Shown in pieces: positions 27,576 through 36,331 of a DNA stretch of 64,000 bases. The notes beneath the pieces are model-generated. The model was not told where the DNA came from and made no database searches. It worked only from the letters and a program-made list of their open reading frames with translations. The stretch spans positions 2,046,001 to 2,110,000 of the forward strand of contig NC_015673.1 of NCBI RefSeq assembly GCF_000177535.2, read 5' to 3'. The stretch's first letter is position 1, and each line of letters starts with the position of its first letter. Made by a program: the position numbers and the translations under genes. This DNA comes from Corynebacterium resistens DSM 45100. GTDB taxonomy: Bacteria; Actinomycetota; Actinomycetes; Mycobacteriales; Mycobacteriaceae.

Positions 27576-28337
27576 ATGGATTTTGTCACCGACTTGCTGA
27601 CCGATCCAGCAACTCCACGCTTGACGACCTATTCTCCCCACGGGCGCATGGAGTTGTCTGGTCAAACCCTTTCCAATTGGCAGGCCAAAGTAGCCAACTT
27701 GCTCACCAGCATTGGTGCGCAACCGGGCGATGTTGTTCTGATTTCTGCACCTGCCTCTTGGCAGCCGGCTGTCATTGCACTCGGAGCATGGAAAATCGGT
27801 TGCTCGATCGCTTCATCATTTGAAGAACTCACTCAAGTGCTGGAAGTGGCTTCTTCTTCCACCGACGCCCCTTTGTCCCCCGCTGGTCGCCTCATCGCAG
27901 TGTTTACGGATGATGCAGCACTCGCGGATAGCGAAGAAGCCGCAGACGCCGAGGAGGTTTACCTTTTATCGGATGACCCGTTCGGTCGAGGAGTGGAAGA
28001 ATCCGGGGGCGATGTGCCCTTCGGAATTAACGACTTCTCCCCCGAGTTGCGTGTGCAACCCGATGCGTTCATGGGCTTAGAAATTCCGGAGGAGGCATCA
28101 AATCGCCACCTCGTCACCGGAGATCTCACCGCCGAAGAATATTTGGTTCGCGCTCGCGAGCAATGGGGCGACGAGTACCCCCGCGCAGCAATTAGCCCCT
28201 GGGCTGATGCCCAGGGGCTTGCTGCCGCGTTAGAACCGCTAGCAGTAGGAGGGTCGACTGTCATGATCGCTACCGACGCGGTGAGCGACCTTGAAAAAGT
28301 CTTGGCCACCGAAAACGTAACTGCAAAGAGGCTTTAG
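27576..28337 (+). CDS. TIGR03089 family protein
   Basis: A 253-aa actinobacterial protein of the TIGR03089 type. It resembles the N-terminal part of adenylate-forming (AMP-binding) enzymes (LSGQTLSNWQAKVANLL, GDVVLISAPASWQPAVIALGAWKIGC) but lacks the complete ATP-binding core. It is encoded next to LCP genes in many Corynebacteriales. Function unknown. It converges on the ABC permease gene with a 16-base gap. Confidence 0.85.
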   Translation: MDFVTDLLTDPATPRLTTYSPHGRMELSGQTLSNWQAKVANLLTSIGAQPGDVVLISAPASWQPAVIALGAWKIGCSIASSFEELTQVLEVASSSTDAPLSPAGRLIAVFTDDAALADSEEAADAEEVYLLSDDPFGRGVEESGGDVPFGINDFSPELRVQPDAFMGLEIPEEASNRHLVTGDLTAEEYLVRAREQWGDEYPRAAISPWADAQGLAAALEPLAVGGSTVMIATDAVSDLEKVLATENVTAKRL

Positions 28338-28353
28338 CCTAGTCGGCTACTTC

Positions 28354-29103
28354 CTAACGCACATCCGTGCGTGCATTGCGCCAGAACCCGAAGGCCAGCA
28401 TCACGATGATCCATCCGGCGAGCACTGCGATGGAGAAGCCCGGTGTCAACATGTCCGCGGCGTGCTCCGGGATCATAATCCACTTCTCCAGATCATTCAC
28501 GGTTCGTCCCGGCAAGAACTTGGCCATTTCTTCAACAAGCTTGGTGCGACCGCCGGCGCTAATCAACAGTGGCTCAGCGACCATCATCCATACCAATGGG
28601 ATACCCACTGCTGCGACACGGGAGCGCAGGACTCCAGCGACACCCACCGCCAGCAGCGCGAAGGCTGGGTTGGACAGGATGTACAGCCATAGGATGGACT
28701 GTTCGGTGGTCTCCAACTTCACGTTCGGCCATACAGTAACCATCAAGGCGGTCAGTGCTGCAGCAATCAGCATGGTAATCAACACGAACGCGGTGACAAC
28801 CACAGCCCGGGCTCCCAGCCAATTCCACCGCGAGCGCTGCGTCAAAAACGCTTGGGCGTGCATCTTCGTACCGATCTCACCAGCGGTAGTGGAAGCTCCG
28901 AAGATCACGGCGATCATTTGCGCGATCATCCCGCCGATCATGAGGTCTCCGAGCGTTAGGGAACTCAGGTCCTTGCTGAACATCATCTTGAGGAATACTG
29001 GGCCACCAATGGCACCGCCCAAGAGGATGAAGTACGTCCACGTACTTTTTACTGTGGCTAATTTCGTTGTTTCCGATTTCACTGCGTCGAGAAAACTGCT
29101 CAT
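28354..29103 (-). CDS. ABC-2-type transporter permease
   Basis: A 249-aa membrane protein with about six hydrophobic segments. The N-terminal FLDAVKSETTKLATVKSTWTYFILLGG is the standard start of ABC-2 permeases paired with drug or peptide exporters. It has AAGAAGGAAG as ribosome-binding site. It lies about 200 bases after the ATPase gene on the same strand. Probably exports a hydrophobic or cationic compound; the substrate is unknown. Confidence 0.82.
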   Translation of the reverse strand: MSSFLDAVKSETTKLATVKSTWTYFILLGGAIGGPVFLKMMFSKDLSSLTLGDLMIGGMIAQMIAVIFGASTTAGEIGTKMHAQAFLTQRSRWNWLGARAVVVTAFVLITMLIAAALTALMVTVWPNVKLETTEQSILWLYILSNPAFALLAVGVAGVLRSRVAAVGIPLVWMMVAEPLLISAGGRTKLVEEMAKFLPGRTVNDLEKWIMIPEHAADMLTPGFSIAVLAGWIIVMLAFGFWRNARTDVR

Positions 29104-29305
29104 TGGAATTCAACTTCCTTCTTGTTACGGCCCCTTACAGGAGCAATTGGGGTGTTTCGTGAATGTGTTTCGATTTCGATTGTGCGAAGCTGGTGCCCCC
29201 TAGAAAGCGGTTTCACTCCAAACCCGAGTGGTTGAAGTTGCATTACCGTTTCGCCGGCGCTTCGTGGTTGTGGCGCGAAATCCCTCCTCGCCACATGTGC
29301 TCGTT

Positions 29306-30259
29306 TTAAGCCACCTGTCCTGTGCGGTATTCCTGCGCACCAGACGTGGCGGCAAGGAATCGTTGCTCCAAGTTGGCCTGTTCCGCACTCAGTTTGGTGA
29401 CTAGGAAGTTTTCATCCAATGCGGTCTGTGCGATGAGCTCCCGTAACTGTGCTTCGTTAAGCTGCTCCGGCAGGGCCACGCGAACAGTTCGCGGCTGTTG
29501 CAATTCCACCTGGAGGCCCTTGGACTGCAACTTTTCCCCGAGCAAAACGGCCTCACGGCATTCCGCTATGACAGTTGCTCCACCGGCGAGGAATTCCTCC
29601 ATGGTGTACTCGCCAATCATTTTGCCTTTGCCAATCACCACCAAGCGATCGGCCGTTAGTTGCATTTCACTGAGCAGGTGGGAGCTCACCAACACGCTGC
29701 GACCTTCCCCGGCTAGGGCACGGATGGTGTTACGCATCCACGTCACGCCCTCTGGATCCAGGCCATTGACGGGCTCATCCATGATCAAATGCTGTGGGTT
29801 ACCCAACAGGGCCGCGGCCAAACCCAAACGCTGTTTCATACCCAGCGAGTATCCGCCGGCCTTCTTCTTACCCGCCTTGGTCAAACCAACGATGTCCAAG
29901 CATTCATCTACCCGCTTATCACTGATACCAGCCCCTCGTGCCAGCACGCGCAGGTGGTTGCGGCCAGAACGGTTTGGGGCAAACCAGGTGGCGTCAAGTA
30001 CCGAACCAGCGATTTCGGTCTTCTTGGCCAGCCCAGCGAACTCGCCGCTGTAGGACTGCCCGTTGCGGTAGTTGCCACTGAAGTTGACGTGACCTTCGGT
30101 TGGGCGATCGAGTCCCAGCATGCAGCGCATGGTGGTGGACTTACCGGCACCGTTTGGGCCGAGGAAGCCAGTCACCTGCCCATCGGGGACATGAAAGTTG
30201 ATATCGGAGAGGACCTTGTTCTTGCCGTAGCTCTTATTGAGCTTTTCTACTGTGATCAT
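29306..30259 (-). CDS. ABC transporter ATP-binding protein
   Basis: ATPase of the exporter encoded next to it. Walker A is LGPNGAGKSTTMR, the signature is YSLGMKQRLGLAAALL (an LSGGQ variant with SLGMKQ), and Walker B is LIMDEPVNGLDPEG. The C-terminal 100 residues are the regulatory extension common in antibiotic-resistance ATPases. A 16-bp palindrome lies upstream of the -10 box. The adjacent two-component system probably regulates it. Confidence 0.88.
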   Translation of the reverse strand: MITVEKLNKSYGKNKVLSDINFHVPDGQVTGFLGPNGAGKSTTMRCMLGLDRPTEGHVNFSGNYRNGQSYSGEFAGLAKKTEIAGSVLDATWFAPNRSGRNHLRVLARGAGISDKRVDECLDIVGLTKAGKKKAGGYSLGMKQRLGLAAALLGNPQHLIMDEPVNGLDPEGVTWMRNTIRALAGEGRSVLVSSHLLSEMQLTADRLVVIGKGKMIGEYTMEEFLAGGATVIAECREAVLLGEKLQSKGLQVELQQPRTVRVALPEQLNEAQLRELIAQTALDENFLVTKLSAEQANLEQRFLAATSGAQEYRTGQVA

Positions 30260-30310
30260 GCTTCACAGTCTGCTATCCCTCCCCCAACCTTCACATCGGT
30301 CTAGCGGATG

Positions 30311-30347
30311 ATTATCGCAAAGGCTTTATACTCATACTCGAGTATGA
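30311..30347 (-). promoter_or_regulatory. Promoter with palindromic operator for the ABC exporter genes
   Basis: On the minus strand, TGCGATAAT (an extended -10) ends about 50 bases before the ATPase start. A perfect 16-bp palindrome TCATACTCGAGTATGA (30332-30347) covers the -35 position. A further half-site TCATAC occurs at 30353-30358. This is a likely binding site for the neighbouring LuxR-type response regulator or another dimeric regulator. Confidence 0.55.
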
Positions 30348-30463
30348 CCCCGTCATACCCACAGCGCTTTCCTATCCTCGGCTGAATTAGCCTCGTCTAC
30401 CCAAGCCTCAGTTGTCCTAGCCTGGGGCCCGAGGCCATCCCCGCCCCGCGTCGCGGAATGCGT

Positions 30464-31222
30464 CTACTGCGCAAGCAGGTCCTCTTGACTCACCAAGTGA
30501 TGTTTGAGCGCGAACAACACTGCATGCACCCGGTCGCGCGATCCTGTTTTTGTCAACACCCGCCCCACGTGCGTTTTCACGGTTGGTAACGAGATGAACA
30601 GCTCTTCGGCAATTTCTTGATTGCTGTGCCCCGTCGCCACTAAGCACAGGATTTCCCGTTCGCGCGGTGTCAACGGATCCACCAACCCTAGGTCGTCGTC
30701 CAAGCTGGGCTTGATGATATCTCGGGGTTCACCACCATCTTCTTTTGATTTCGACGCCACATTCTGCCCCTCCTCAGCCCCCTCTGCACGCAAGTGGCGC
30801 ATCAACTTCGCGGTGGCAGCGGGGCTAATCACGGCGGCGGATTCCCCCACTGTTCGTACAGCTTTGATGAGCTCTTCTGGGTCTACATCTTTCAGAAGAA
30901 AGCCGCTAGCTCCAGCCGTCACCGCACCGAGTACGTAGTTGTCACTATCGAAAGTAGTCAGCACCACCACGCGGGTGGGGTCCCCAGCCGGACCGGTGGG
31001 AGCTACCTCGTCGAGAATTCTCTGGGTTGCAGCAATACCGTCCATGGTGGGCATCTGCACATCCATGAGGATGATGTCAACGGGTTCGCTGGCGGCTAGT
31101 TCACATGCTTGGGCACCATCGGCCGCTTCCCAGCTCACGGCAATATCGTCTTGGCTAGTTAGCACCATCGAGAATCCAGCGCGTACAAGTTGCTGATCAT
31201 CTACCAAGCCAACGGAAATCAT
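30464..31222 (-). CDS. NarL/LuxR-type response regulator
   Basis: Receiver domain with acidic residues D8/D9 and phospho-acceptor Asp54 (ILMDVQMPTMDG). The output domain is LuxR-type HTH (about 180-240, LTPREREILCLVATGHSNQEIAEELF). An unusual 40-residue acidic and Ser-rich insert (about 145-180) separates the two. It pairs with the histidine kinase upstream and probably controls the ABC exporter downstream on the same strand. Confidence 0.88.
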   Translation of the reverse strand: MISVGLVDDQQLVRAGFSMVLTSQDDIAVSWEAADGAQACELAASEPVDIILMDVQMPTMDGIAATQRILDEVAPTGPAGDPTRVVVLTTFDSDNYVLGAVTAGASGFLLKDVDPEELIKAVRTVGESAAVISPAATAKLMRHLRAEGAEEGQNVASKSKEDGGEPRDIIKPSLDDDLGLVDPLTPREREILCLVATGHSNQEIAEELFISLPTVKTHVGRVLTKTGSRDRVHAVLFALKHHLVSQEDLLAQ

Positions 31223-31353
31223 GGCAGGGCCTCCCGAGTCTCTTCATCTTGTTTGTCAGACTGTCCCCGATGGCGCCTGGAAAGCAATCGGAGTCTGGTT
31301 TAGATAGCAATTGATGTGGAAATAGCAATGATGCCTCATCAACAATCGCCGTT

Positions 31354-32577
31354 TTACCCCGCCAACGGTATCACTGCCGTGACGTTCCACCCACCGGGGA
31401 AAAGCACGCTAGCACCCCATTTAGCCACACCACCATGAATGCGAACTCGCTCTGAGATACCGGTCAAACCGCGGCCTGAACCTCCGATTGATTCTTCTCC
31501 TGGTGCATTATCCACTGTGACGGTCACGTTATCGGCATCCCACAGGAGTTTCACGCGAACTTCCACCGCGCCCGCGTGTTTTAAAACATTGGTCAGGGAT
31601 TCTTGCACCACACGGTAGATCGTCAAGCCACGTGCTTCATCGACCGGTTGTTCGGCGCCCTCCACTTTCAGGGTGGTATGGGTGCCGGACCGGTTGGCGT
31701 CGGCAATAAGATCCTTCAGCGCCGAAACGCCTGGAGTGGAAGTGGTTGTGCGATCGTCGCCTTCGTGAAGGACAGAGAGGAGCCCACGCATTTGCGTGAG
31801 AGCTTCGCGACCACGAGCCGAAATGGTTTCCAAGGCCTCCATCGCTTTGGCGGGATCTTTCCGGCCTGCATAGCGACCACCATCAGCTTGCGCAATGACG
31901 ACCGTGAGGGAGTGCGCAACGATGTCGTGCATTTCACGGGCGATGCGGTTGCGTTCCGAAACAGTGGCTAGCTCCGCACGGGCGGCAAGGTTGGCCACCG
32001 CTTCTCGGCGACGTTGCGCTTGCCGTCCGAATAGCCAACACAAGGCCAAGGAAACAGCGGTCAACAGGAAAGTTATCGCCAAGAATACCCAGAACTCAGG
32101 CTCAGATATCACCTGGCGAACAGGGGGTTTGACCTCAATGAAGGGATTGAAGGCGCGTTCGGCCACAGCTTGCCACGCAATGGCGCAAAAACTTCCAATA
32201 ACGGCTAGGGCCAACCAAAAACGGCGCCGACGATGTAGGTGGGCGCTAATGACATATGCCTGCAAACAGACCGTCGCATAGCCAAGGAGGATTCCGAAGC
32301 TTGCAGATATTGCAACAATGAATAAACCGCCCGCAATGATGGCGACACCTAATTCCACTCGCCATTGCTGTACCACTAGTCCCACATAAGCGACTACAAC
32401 CCCAAACGCCAACATTGGAGTTTGCCATCCTGCGAAGTTCGGCGCAGAAACGCTCAAACTCATTAGTGCGAGCACGCCGAAAATGAGAGAGATAACGATG
32501 AACTGCAATCTGCGACCGGGATCGCGCCACCATTTTGCGGTGGGTTCAAGAGCAATGGTGGCGTAGCTATCGGACAT
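31354..32577 (-). CDS. Sensor histidine kinase, HisKA_3 type
   Basis: NarL-system kinase with four to five N-terminal membrane helices (about 22-165) and almost no extracellular loop, as in intramembrane-sensing kinases of antibiotic-response systems. The phospho-acceptor His is in RNRIAREMHDIVAHSLTVVI; the ATPase domain shows VQESLTNVLKHAGA and GRGLTGISERV. A TAAAAT -10 box eight bases before ATG 32577 supports this start and a leaderless mRNA; a GTG at 32607 is the alternative. Confidence 0.85.
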   Translation of the reverse strand: MSDSYATIALEPTAKWWRDPGRRLQFIVISLIFGVLALMSLSVSAPNFAGWQTPMLAFGVVVAYVGLVVQQWRVELGVAIIAGGLFIVAISASFGILLGYATVCLQAYVISAHLHRRRRFWLALAVIGSFCAIAWQAVAERAFNPFIEVKPPVRQVISEPEFWVFLAITFLLTAVSLALCWLFGRQAQRRREAVANLAARAELATVSERNRIAREMHDIVAHSLTVVIAQADGGRYAGRKDPAKAMEALETISARGREALTQMRGLLSVLHEGDDRTTTSTPGVSALKDLIADANRSGTHTTLKVEGAEQPVDEARGLTIYRVVQESLTNVLKHAGAVEVRVKLLWDADNVTVTVDNAPGEESIGGSGRGLTGISERVRIHGGVAKWGASVLFPGGWNVTAVIPLAG

Positions 32578-32585
32578 AATGTGAC

Positions 32586-32591
32586 ATTTTA
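32586..32591 (-). promoter_or_regulatory. -10 box TAAAAT for the histidine kinase
   Basis: Minus-strand TAAAAT lies eight bases before ATG 32577, which predicts a leaderless transcript. Confidence 0.5.
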
Positions 32592-32625
32592 CGGTTGTCG
32601 CAGACACCGGCTCGTCCGCCTACAG

Positions 32626-32631
32626 TATGAT
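32626..32631 (+). promoter_or_regulatory. -10 box TATGAT for the sugar ABC ATPase gene
   Basis: TATGAT lies seven bases before ATG 32639, supporting that start and a leaderless transcript. It overlaps the alternative upstream ATG at 32627, which therefore is probably not used. Confidence 0.55.
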
Positions 32632-32638
32632 CTCCCCC

Positions 32639-33694
32639 ATGGCAGACGTGAAGTTCTCAGGTGTTGAAATCCAATATCCCGGTGCCGAAAGTCCCACCGT
32701 CAAAGATATGGACCTACATATCGAAGACGGTGAGTTCTTGGTTCTCGTCGGTCCTTCGGGTTGCGGTAAATCCACTACTCTGCGTGCCCTCGCGGGCTTG
32801 GAAGATATCTCCGGTGGCACGATCACAATCGGTGGCAGGGACGTCACGGGTACGGAACCCAAGGAACGCGACATTGCCATGGTGTTTCAGGACTACGCGC
32901 TGTACCCGCACATGAGTGTTGCGGAAAATATGGGTTTTGCACTGAAGGTTGCCAAGACTCCGAAGGCGGAGATCCGCGAACGCGTGGAGCGCGCAGCTTC
33001 CCTGCTGGGGCTCACGGAGTTCCTCGATCGCAAGCCGAAAGATCTTTCCGGTGGTCAGCGCCAGCGTGTGGCCATGGGCCGTGCGATCGTGCGCGAACCG
33101 CAGGTGTTCCTGATGGACGAACCACTGTCGAACCTGGATGCCAAACTGCGTGTACAAACTCGAGCCCAGATTGTGCAGCTGCAGCGCGACCTTGGCGTCA
33201 CCACCGTGTATGTGACCCACGACCAGGTAGAAGCAATGACGATGGGCCACCGCGTTGCTGTGCTGAAGGATGGCTACCTCCAGCAAGTTGATACCCCAAA
33301 GAAGCTCTATGAAGAACCTGTTAACGCTTTTGTCGCTGGATTCATTGGCTCCCCGTCCATGAACCTAGTGAAAACACGTGGTCACGTGGCCGATTGGAAT
33401 GTGAATCTACCTGAGGGATACGGCGATTCTGCTGCTGGTCAGGAGTTGATTATTGGCGTTCGACCCGAAGACCTCGATGTAGTCGCTGATGGAGGACTGA
33501 CCGGAACCGTCCGAATGGTCGAGGAGCTAGGTGCCGACTCTTATATTTACGTCGAAACCGATCATGGACAGTTTGTTGCACGGGGCGGCGATACCCGTCA
33601 AGCACCCAACACTGGTGATCGAGTGGGATTGCGGCCTTCTGCCAACGCGAATATCCATTTCTTCGACGCGGCAACTGAAAATCGACTGGCATAA
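32639..33694 (+). CDS. Sugar ABC importer ATPase, MalK/UgpC type (probable trehalose uptake)
   Basis: ATPase of a carbohydrate importer (CUT1 class). Walker A is GPSGCGKST (38-46), the signature is LSGGQRQRVAMGRA, and Walker B is VFLMDEPLSNLDA. The H-loop is VYVTHDQVEAM. The C-terminal TOBE/MalK regulatory domain has IIGVRPEDLDV. Genomic position matches the C. glutamicum tusFGKE trehalose uptake cluster and the mycobacterial LpqY-SugABC function. Trehalose as substrate is inferred from synteny only. Confidence 0.9.
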   Translation: MADVKFSGVEIQYPGAESPTVKDMDLHIEDGEFLVLVGPSGCGKSTTLRALAGLEDISGGTITIGGRDVTGTEPKERDIAMVFQDYALYPHMSVAENMGFALKVAKTPKAEIRERVERAASLLGLTEFLDRKPKDLSGGQRQRVAMGRAIVREPQVFLMDEPLSNLDAKLRVQTRAQIVQLQRDLGVTTVYVTHDQVEAMTMGHRVAVLKDGYLQQVDTPKKLYEEPVNAFVAGFIGSPSMNLVKTRGHVADWNVNLPEGYGDSAAGQELIIGVRPEDLDVVADGGLTGTVRMVEELGADSYIYVETDHGQFVARGGDTRQAPNTGDRVGLRPSANANIHFFDAATENRLA

Positions 33695-33788
33695 TCCCCC
33701 CGTTTTTCTGGATTTCGCATTCCCTTTCCCTATAGTTAAGGGTTGAAAGATTGTTCGAGCGGGCAATCACAGTTGAGAAAGGCTTTCC

Positions 33789-35048
33789 ATGGCACATCCA
33801 ACCAAGAAGCTCCTGGCCGTAGTGGCCGCCTCCGGATTCGTCCTCGCGGCGTGCTCCGACGGCGGTTCCGAAAACGGCGGTGGCGACAAGTCCGGTGGCG
33901 ATACCAAGGGACGTGGCAATATCACGTTCGCAATGGGCCACAACGATACCGATAAGCTCAAGCCAATCATCGACAAGTGGAACAAAGCACACCCCGATGA
34001 GCAGGTGAAGCTGCAGGAGTTGGCCGGTGAGGCCGATGCACAGCGCGATACTCTCGTGCAGTCCCTGCAGGCTGGCAGCAGCGACATCGACGTCATGGCT
34101 CTCGATGTTGTCTGGACAGCACAGTTTGCTGCTCAAGGCTGGCTAGCACCACTGAAGGGGGATTTGCAGGTAGATACCTCCAAGTTCCTGAAGCCCACCG
34201 TGGAGTCCGCAACGTACAAGGACACCCTCTACGGCCTGCCACAGAACACCAATGGCCAGTTGCTGTACCGCAACACCGACAAAGTCAAGGAAGAGCCAAA
34301 GAAGTGGGATGACGTTGTTGATGCTTGCAAGAAGCTTGGCGATGAGCCTTGCCTGACCACGCAGCTGAAGCAGTACGAGGGCCTGACAGTGGCAACCGCT
34401 GGCTTCATGTCCGGCTGGGGCGGTGGCATCACCAACGACCAGGGTGAGCCCACCGTAACCGATGCGAAGTCTCGTGAAGGTCTGCAGGCGCTGGTTGATG
34501 CATACAAGAACAAGACCATCACCCAGGCTTCTACGGGTGCTACTGAGGAAGAAACGAACCTCGCCTTCACTGAAGGCAAGACCGCCATGGCCATCAACTG
34601 GCCATACATGTACACCAACGCCCAAGACAAGGCTTCCAAGGTCTCTGGCAAGGTAGAGGTTTCCCCATTGGTCGGCAAGGATGGCGTGGGCGTTTCCACC
34701 TTGGGTGGTTACAACAACGGCATCAACATCAATTCCAAGCACAAGGCCACCGCCTTGGACTTCATGAAGTTCATCACCAACGAAGAGAACCAGAAGTCCT
34801 TTGCAGAGAAATCCTTCCCGCCAGTGCTTGCCTCCATCTACGATGACGCGGCTCTGCAGAAGGAATTCCCTTACCTGCCAGCATTGAAGAAGTCCCTGGA
34901 GAACGCGAAGCCACGCCCGGCTTCCCCGACTTACGACGCACTGTCCAAGGCTGTCCAGGACAATGCTTACGCAGCAGTGACGGGTAAGAAGTCCGTTGAG
35001 GATGCCACCAAGGATATGGAAGCTGCGATCCGCAACACCAGCAGCTAA
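33789..35048 (+). CDS. Sugar-binding lipoprotein of the ABC importer (probable trehalose)
   Basis: Substrate-binding protein of 419 aa. The signal peptide ends in the lipobox VLAAC (Cys22), followed by a Gly/Ser/Asn linker. The mature part is a family-1 binding protein fold (ITFAMGHNDTDKLKPIIDKWNKAHPDEQVKLQEL; MAINWPYMYTNAQDKASKV; LGGYNNGININSKHK). In C. glutamicum the equivalent is TusE and in mycobacteria LpqY, which recycle trehalose released during mycolate transfer. Hairpins after the gene may raise its expression above the permeases. Confidence 0.9.
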   Translation: MAHPTKKLLAVVAASGFVLAACSDGGSENGGGDKSGGDTKGRGNITFAMGHNDTDKLKPIIDKWNKAHPDEQVKLQELAGEADAQRDTLVQSLQAGSSDIDVMALDVVWTAQFAAQGWLAPLKGDLQVDTSKFLKPTVESATYKDTLYGLPQNTNGQLLYRNTDKVKEEPKKWDDVVDACKKLGDEPCLTTQLKQYEGLTVATAGFMSGWGGGITNDQGEPTVTDAKSREGLQALVDAYKNKTITQASTGATEEETNLAFTEGKTAMAINWPYMYTNAQDKASKVSGKVEVSPLVGKDGVGVSTLGGYNNGININSKHKATALDFMKFITNEENQKSFAEKSFPPVLASIYDDAALQKEFPYLPALKKSLENAKPRPASPTYDALSKAVQDNAYAAVTGKKSVEDATKDMEAAIRNTSS

Positions 35049-35095
35049 AGCTTCGCCGCACTGACCGCCTCACCGCGGTAGGCAGGCGATGCACT

Positions 35096-35161
35096 GAGGC
35101 TATCGCCTCATCACGAACACAAAAGCCGGGACCGACGAGACCACGTTGCCCCGGCTTTTTC
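35096..35161 (+). terminator. Hairpins between binding-protein and permease genes
   Basis: A short GAGGC-TATC-GCCTC hairpin (35096-35109) is followed by AAAAGCCGGG…CCCGGCTTTTT (35121-35160). The second has a strong GC stem with a T-run and looks like a full rho-independent terminator. Because the permease genes follow on the same strand, it probably acts as a partial terminator giving excess binding protein. Confidence 0.7.
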
Positions 35162-35185
35162 TAACGAAGAAACGGAGACCCGCCC

Positions 35186-36331
35186 GTGGCCCACGCGGTC
35201 GAAAGCACCACAGCCTCCTCAAGCACCACACCTGCACAGCCACGGTCCGGTGCGAAGAAGCGTAAGAGAGATTTCCGCCCGATCTGGCTTGTTGGCCCCT
35301 CCATGCTGCTGCTCGCAGTAGTTATTGGTTACCCGATCGTTCGGGCGATTTCTCTATCATTTCAGGCCAATAAGCACCTCGATCCTGAGACGGGCATGTT
35401 CGTTACCGGTGGATTCGCCGGTCTTGATAACTACCTGTATTGGCTCACGAGCCGATGCATGAGCCCCACGGGCAACGTAGTGACTTGTGCACCCGGGCAG
35501 CTAGCTACGGACTTTTGGCCAGCACTGAAGATCACCCTGTTTTTCGTGGTTATCACCGTCTCACTCGAAACGATCCTGGGACTGTGGATGGCAATGGTAA
35601 TGAACCGCAGCTTCCTAGGTCGCGGACTATTGCGCGCAGCCGTTCTTGTCCCATGGGCAATCCCCACGGCAGTGACGGCGAAGCTGTGGCAGTTCATCTT
35701 CGCGGACCAGGGCATCGTCAATTCCATTTTGGGCACGCAGATTCACTGGACTACCGACCCTTGGGCGGCACGCTTGGCGGTCATCATTGCGGATGTGTGG
35801 AAGACCGCGCCGTTCATGGCGTTACTAATCCTCGCCGGCCTGCAGATGGTTCCGCAAGGTGTGTACGAAGCCGCCCGTGTAGACGGTGCCTCAAAGTGGC
35901 AGCAATTCACCCAGATCACGCTGCCCCTGATCAAGCCTGCACTCATGGTAGCGATTCTCTTCCGCACCCTAGATGCACTACGCATGTATGACCTGCCGGT
36001 CATCATGATCAGTGAGTCCTCCAACTCCCCCACTGCCGTGATTTCGCAGCTGGTGATTCAAGATACGAAGCAGGGCAATTTCAATTCCGCCTCAGCGATG
36101 TCCACCCTGATCTTCCTGCTCATCTTCGCCGTCGCGTTCATCATGGTGAAGTTCCTCGGCGCTGATGTCGGTGGATCCCAGACAAACACTGGGACGGGCA
36201 AGCGCAAGGCGTCATGGTGGAAGAAAACCAAAGCCCAACCCGCAACAAAAAGCCACGCCGGAAGCACTACAACGGCCGCGGGAGCAACAGCATCGAGTAC
36301 CAATGCCAAATCTGAGGAGGCAGCGCGATGA
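35186..36331 (+). CDS. Sugar ABC importer permease, MalF/UgpA type
   Basis: Membrane subunit with six to seven helices. The EAA loop that docks the ATPase is VYEAARVDGASKWQQFTQITLPLIKP. The start GTG follows the GGAGA ribosome-binding site just after the intergenic terminator. The C-terminal 50 residues after the last helix are basic and Ala/Thr-rich, longer than usual. A TGA/ATG overlap couples it to the next permease. It corresponds to TusF/SugA by position. Confidence 0.9.
   Translation: MAHAVESTTASSSTTPAQPRSGAKKRKRDFRPIWLVGPSMLLLAVVIGYPIVRAISLSFQANKHLDPETGMFVTGGFAGLDNYLYWLTSRCMSPTGNVVTCAPGQLATDFWPALKITLFFVVITVSLETILGLWMAMVMNRSFLGRGLLRAAVLVPWAIPTAVTAKLWQFIFADQGIVNSILGTQIHWTTDPWAARLAVIIADVWKTAPFMALLILAGLQMVPQGVYEAARVDGASKWQQFTQITLPLIKPALMVAILFRTLDALRMYDLPVIMISESSNSPTAVISQLVIQDTKQGNFNSASAMSTLIFLLIFAVAFIMVKFLGADVGGSQTNTGTGKRKASWWKKTKAQPATKSHAGSTTTAAGATASSTNAKSEEAAR

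Noticed and set aside
29100..29294. Frame of 64 codons between the ABC ATPase and permease genes whose TGA overlaps the permease ATG
   Set aside because: The overlap looks like coupling, but the peptide is Arg/Pro-rich, there is no ribosome-binding site, and the end codons coincide with the Shine-Dalgarno sequence of the permease.
32627..32638. ATG 32627 as the start of the sugar ABC ATPase
   Set aside because: It overlaps the likely -10 box and adds four residues; ATG 32639 fits both a leaderless promoter and the family N-terminus.
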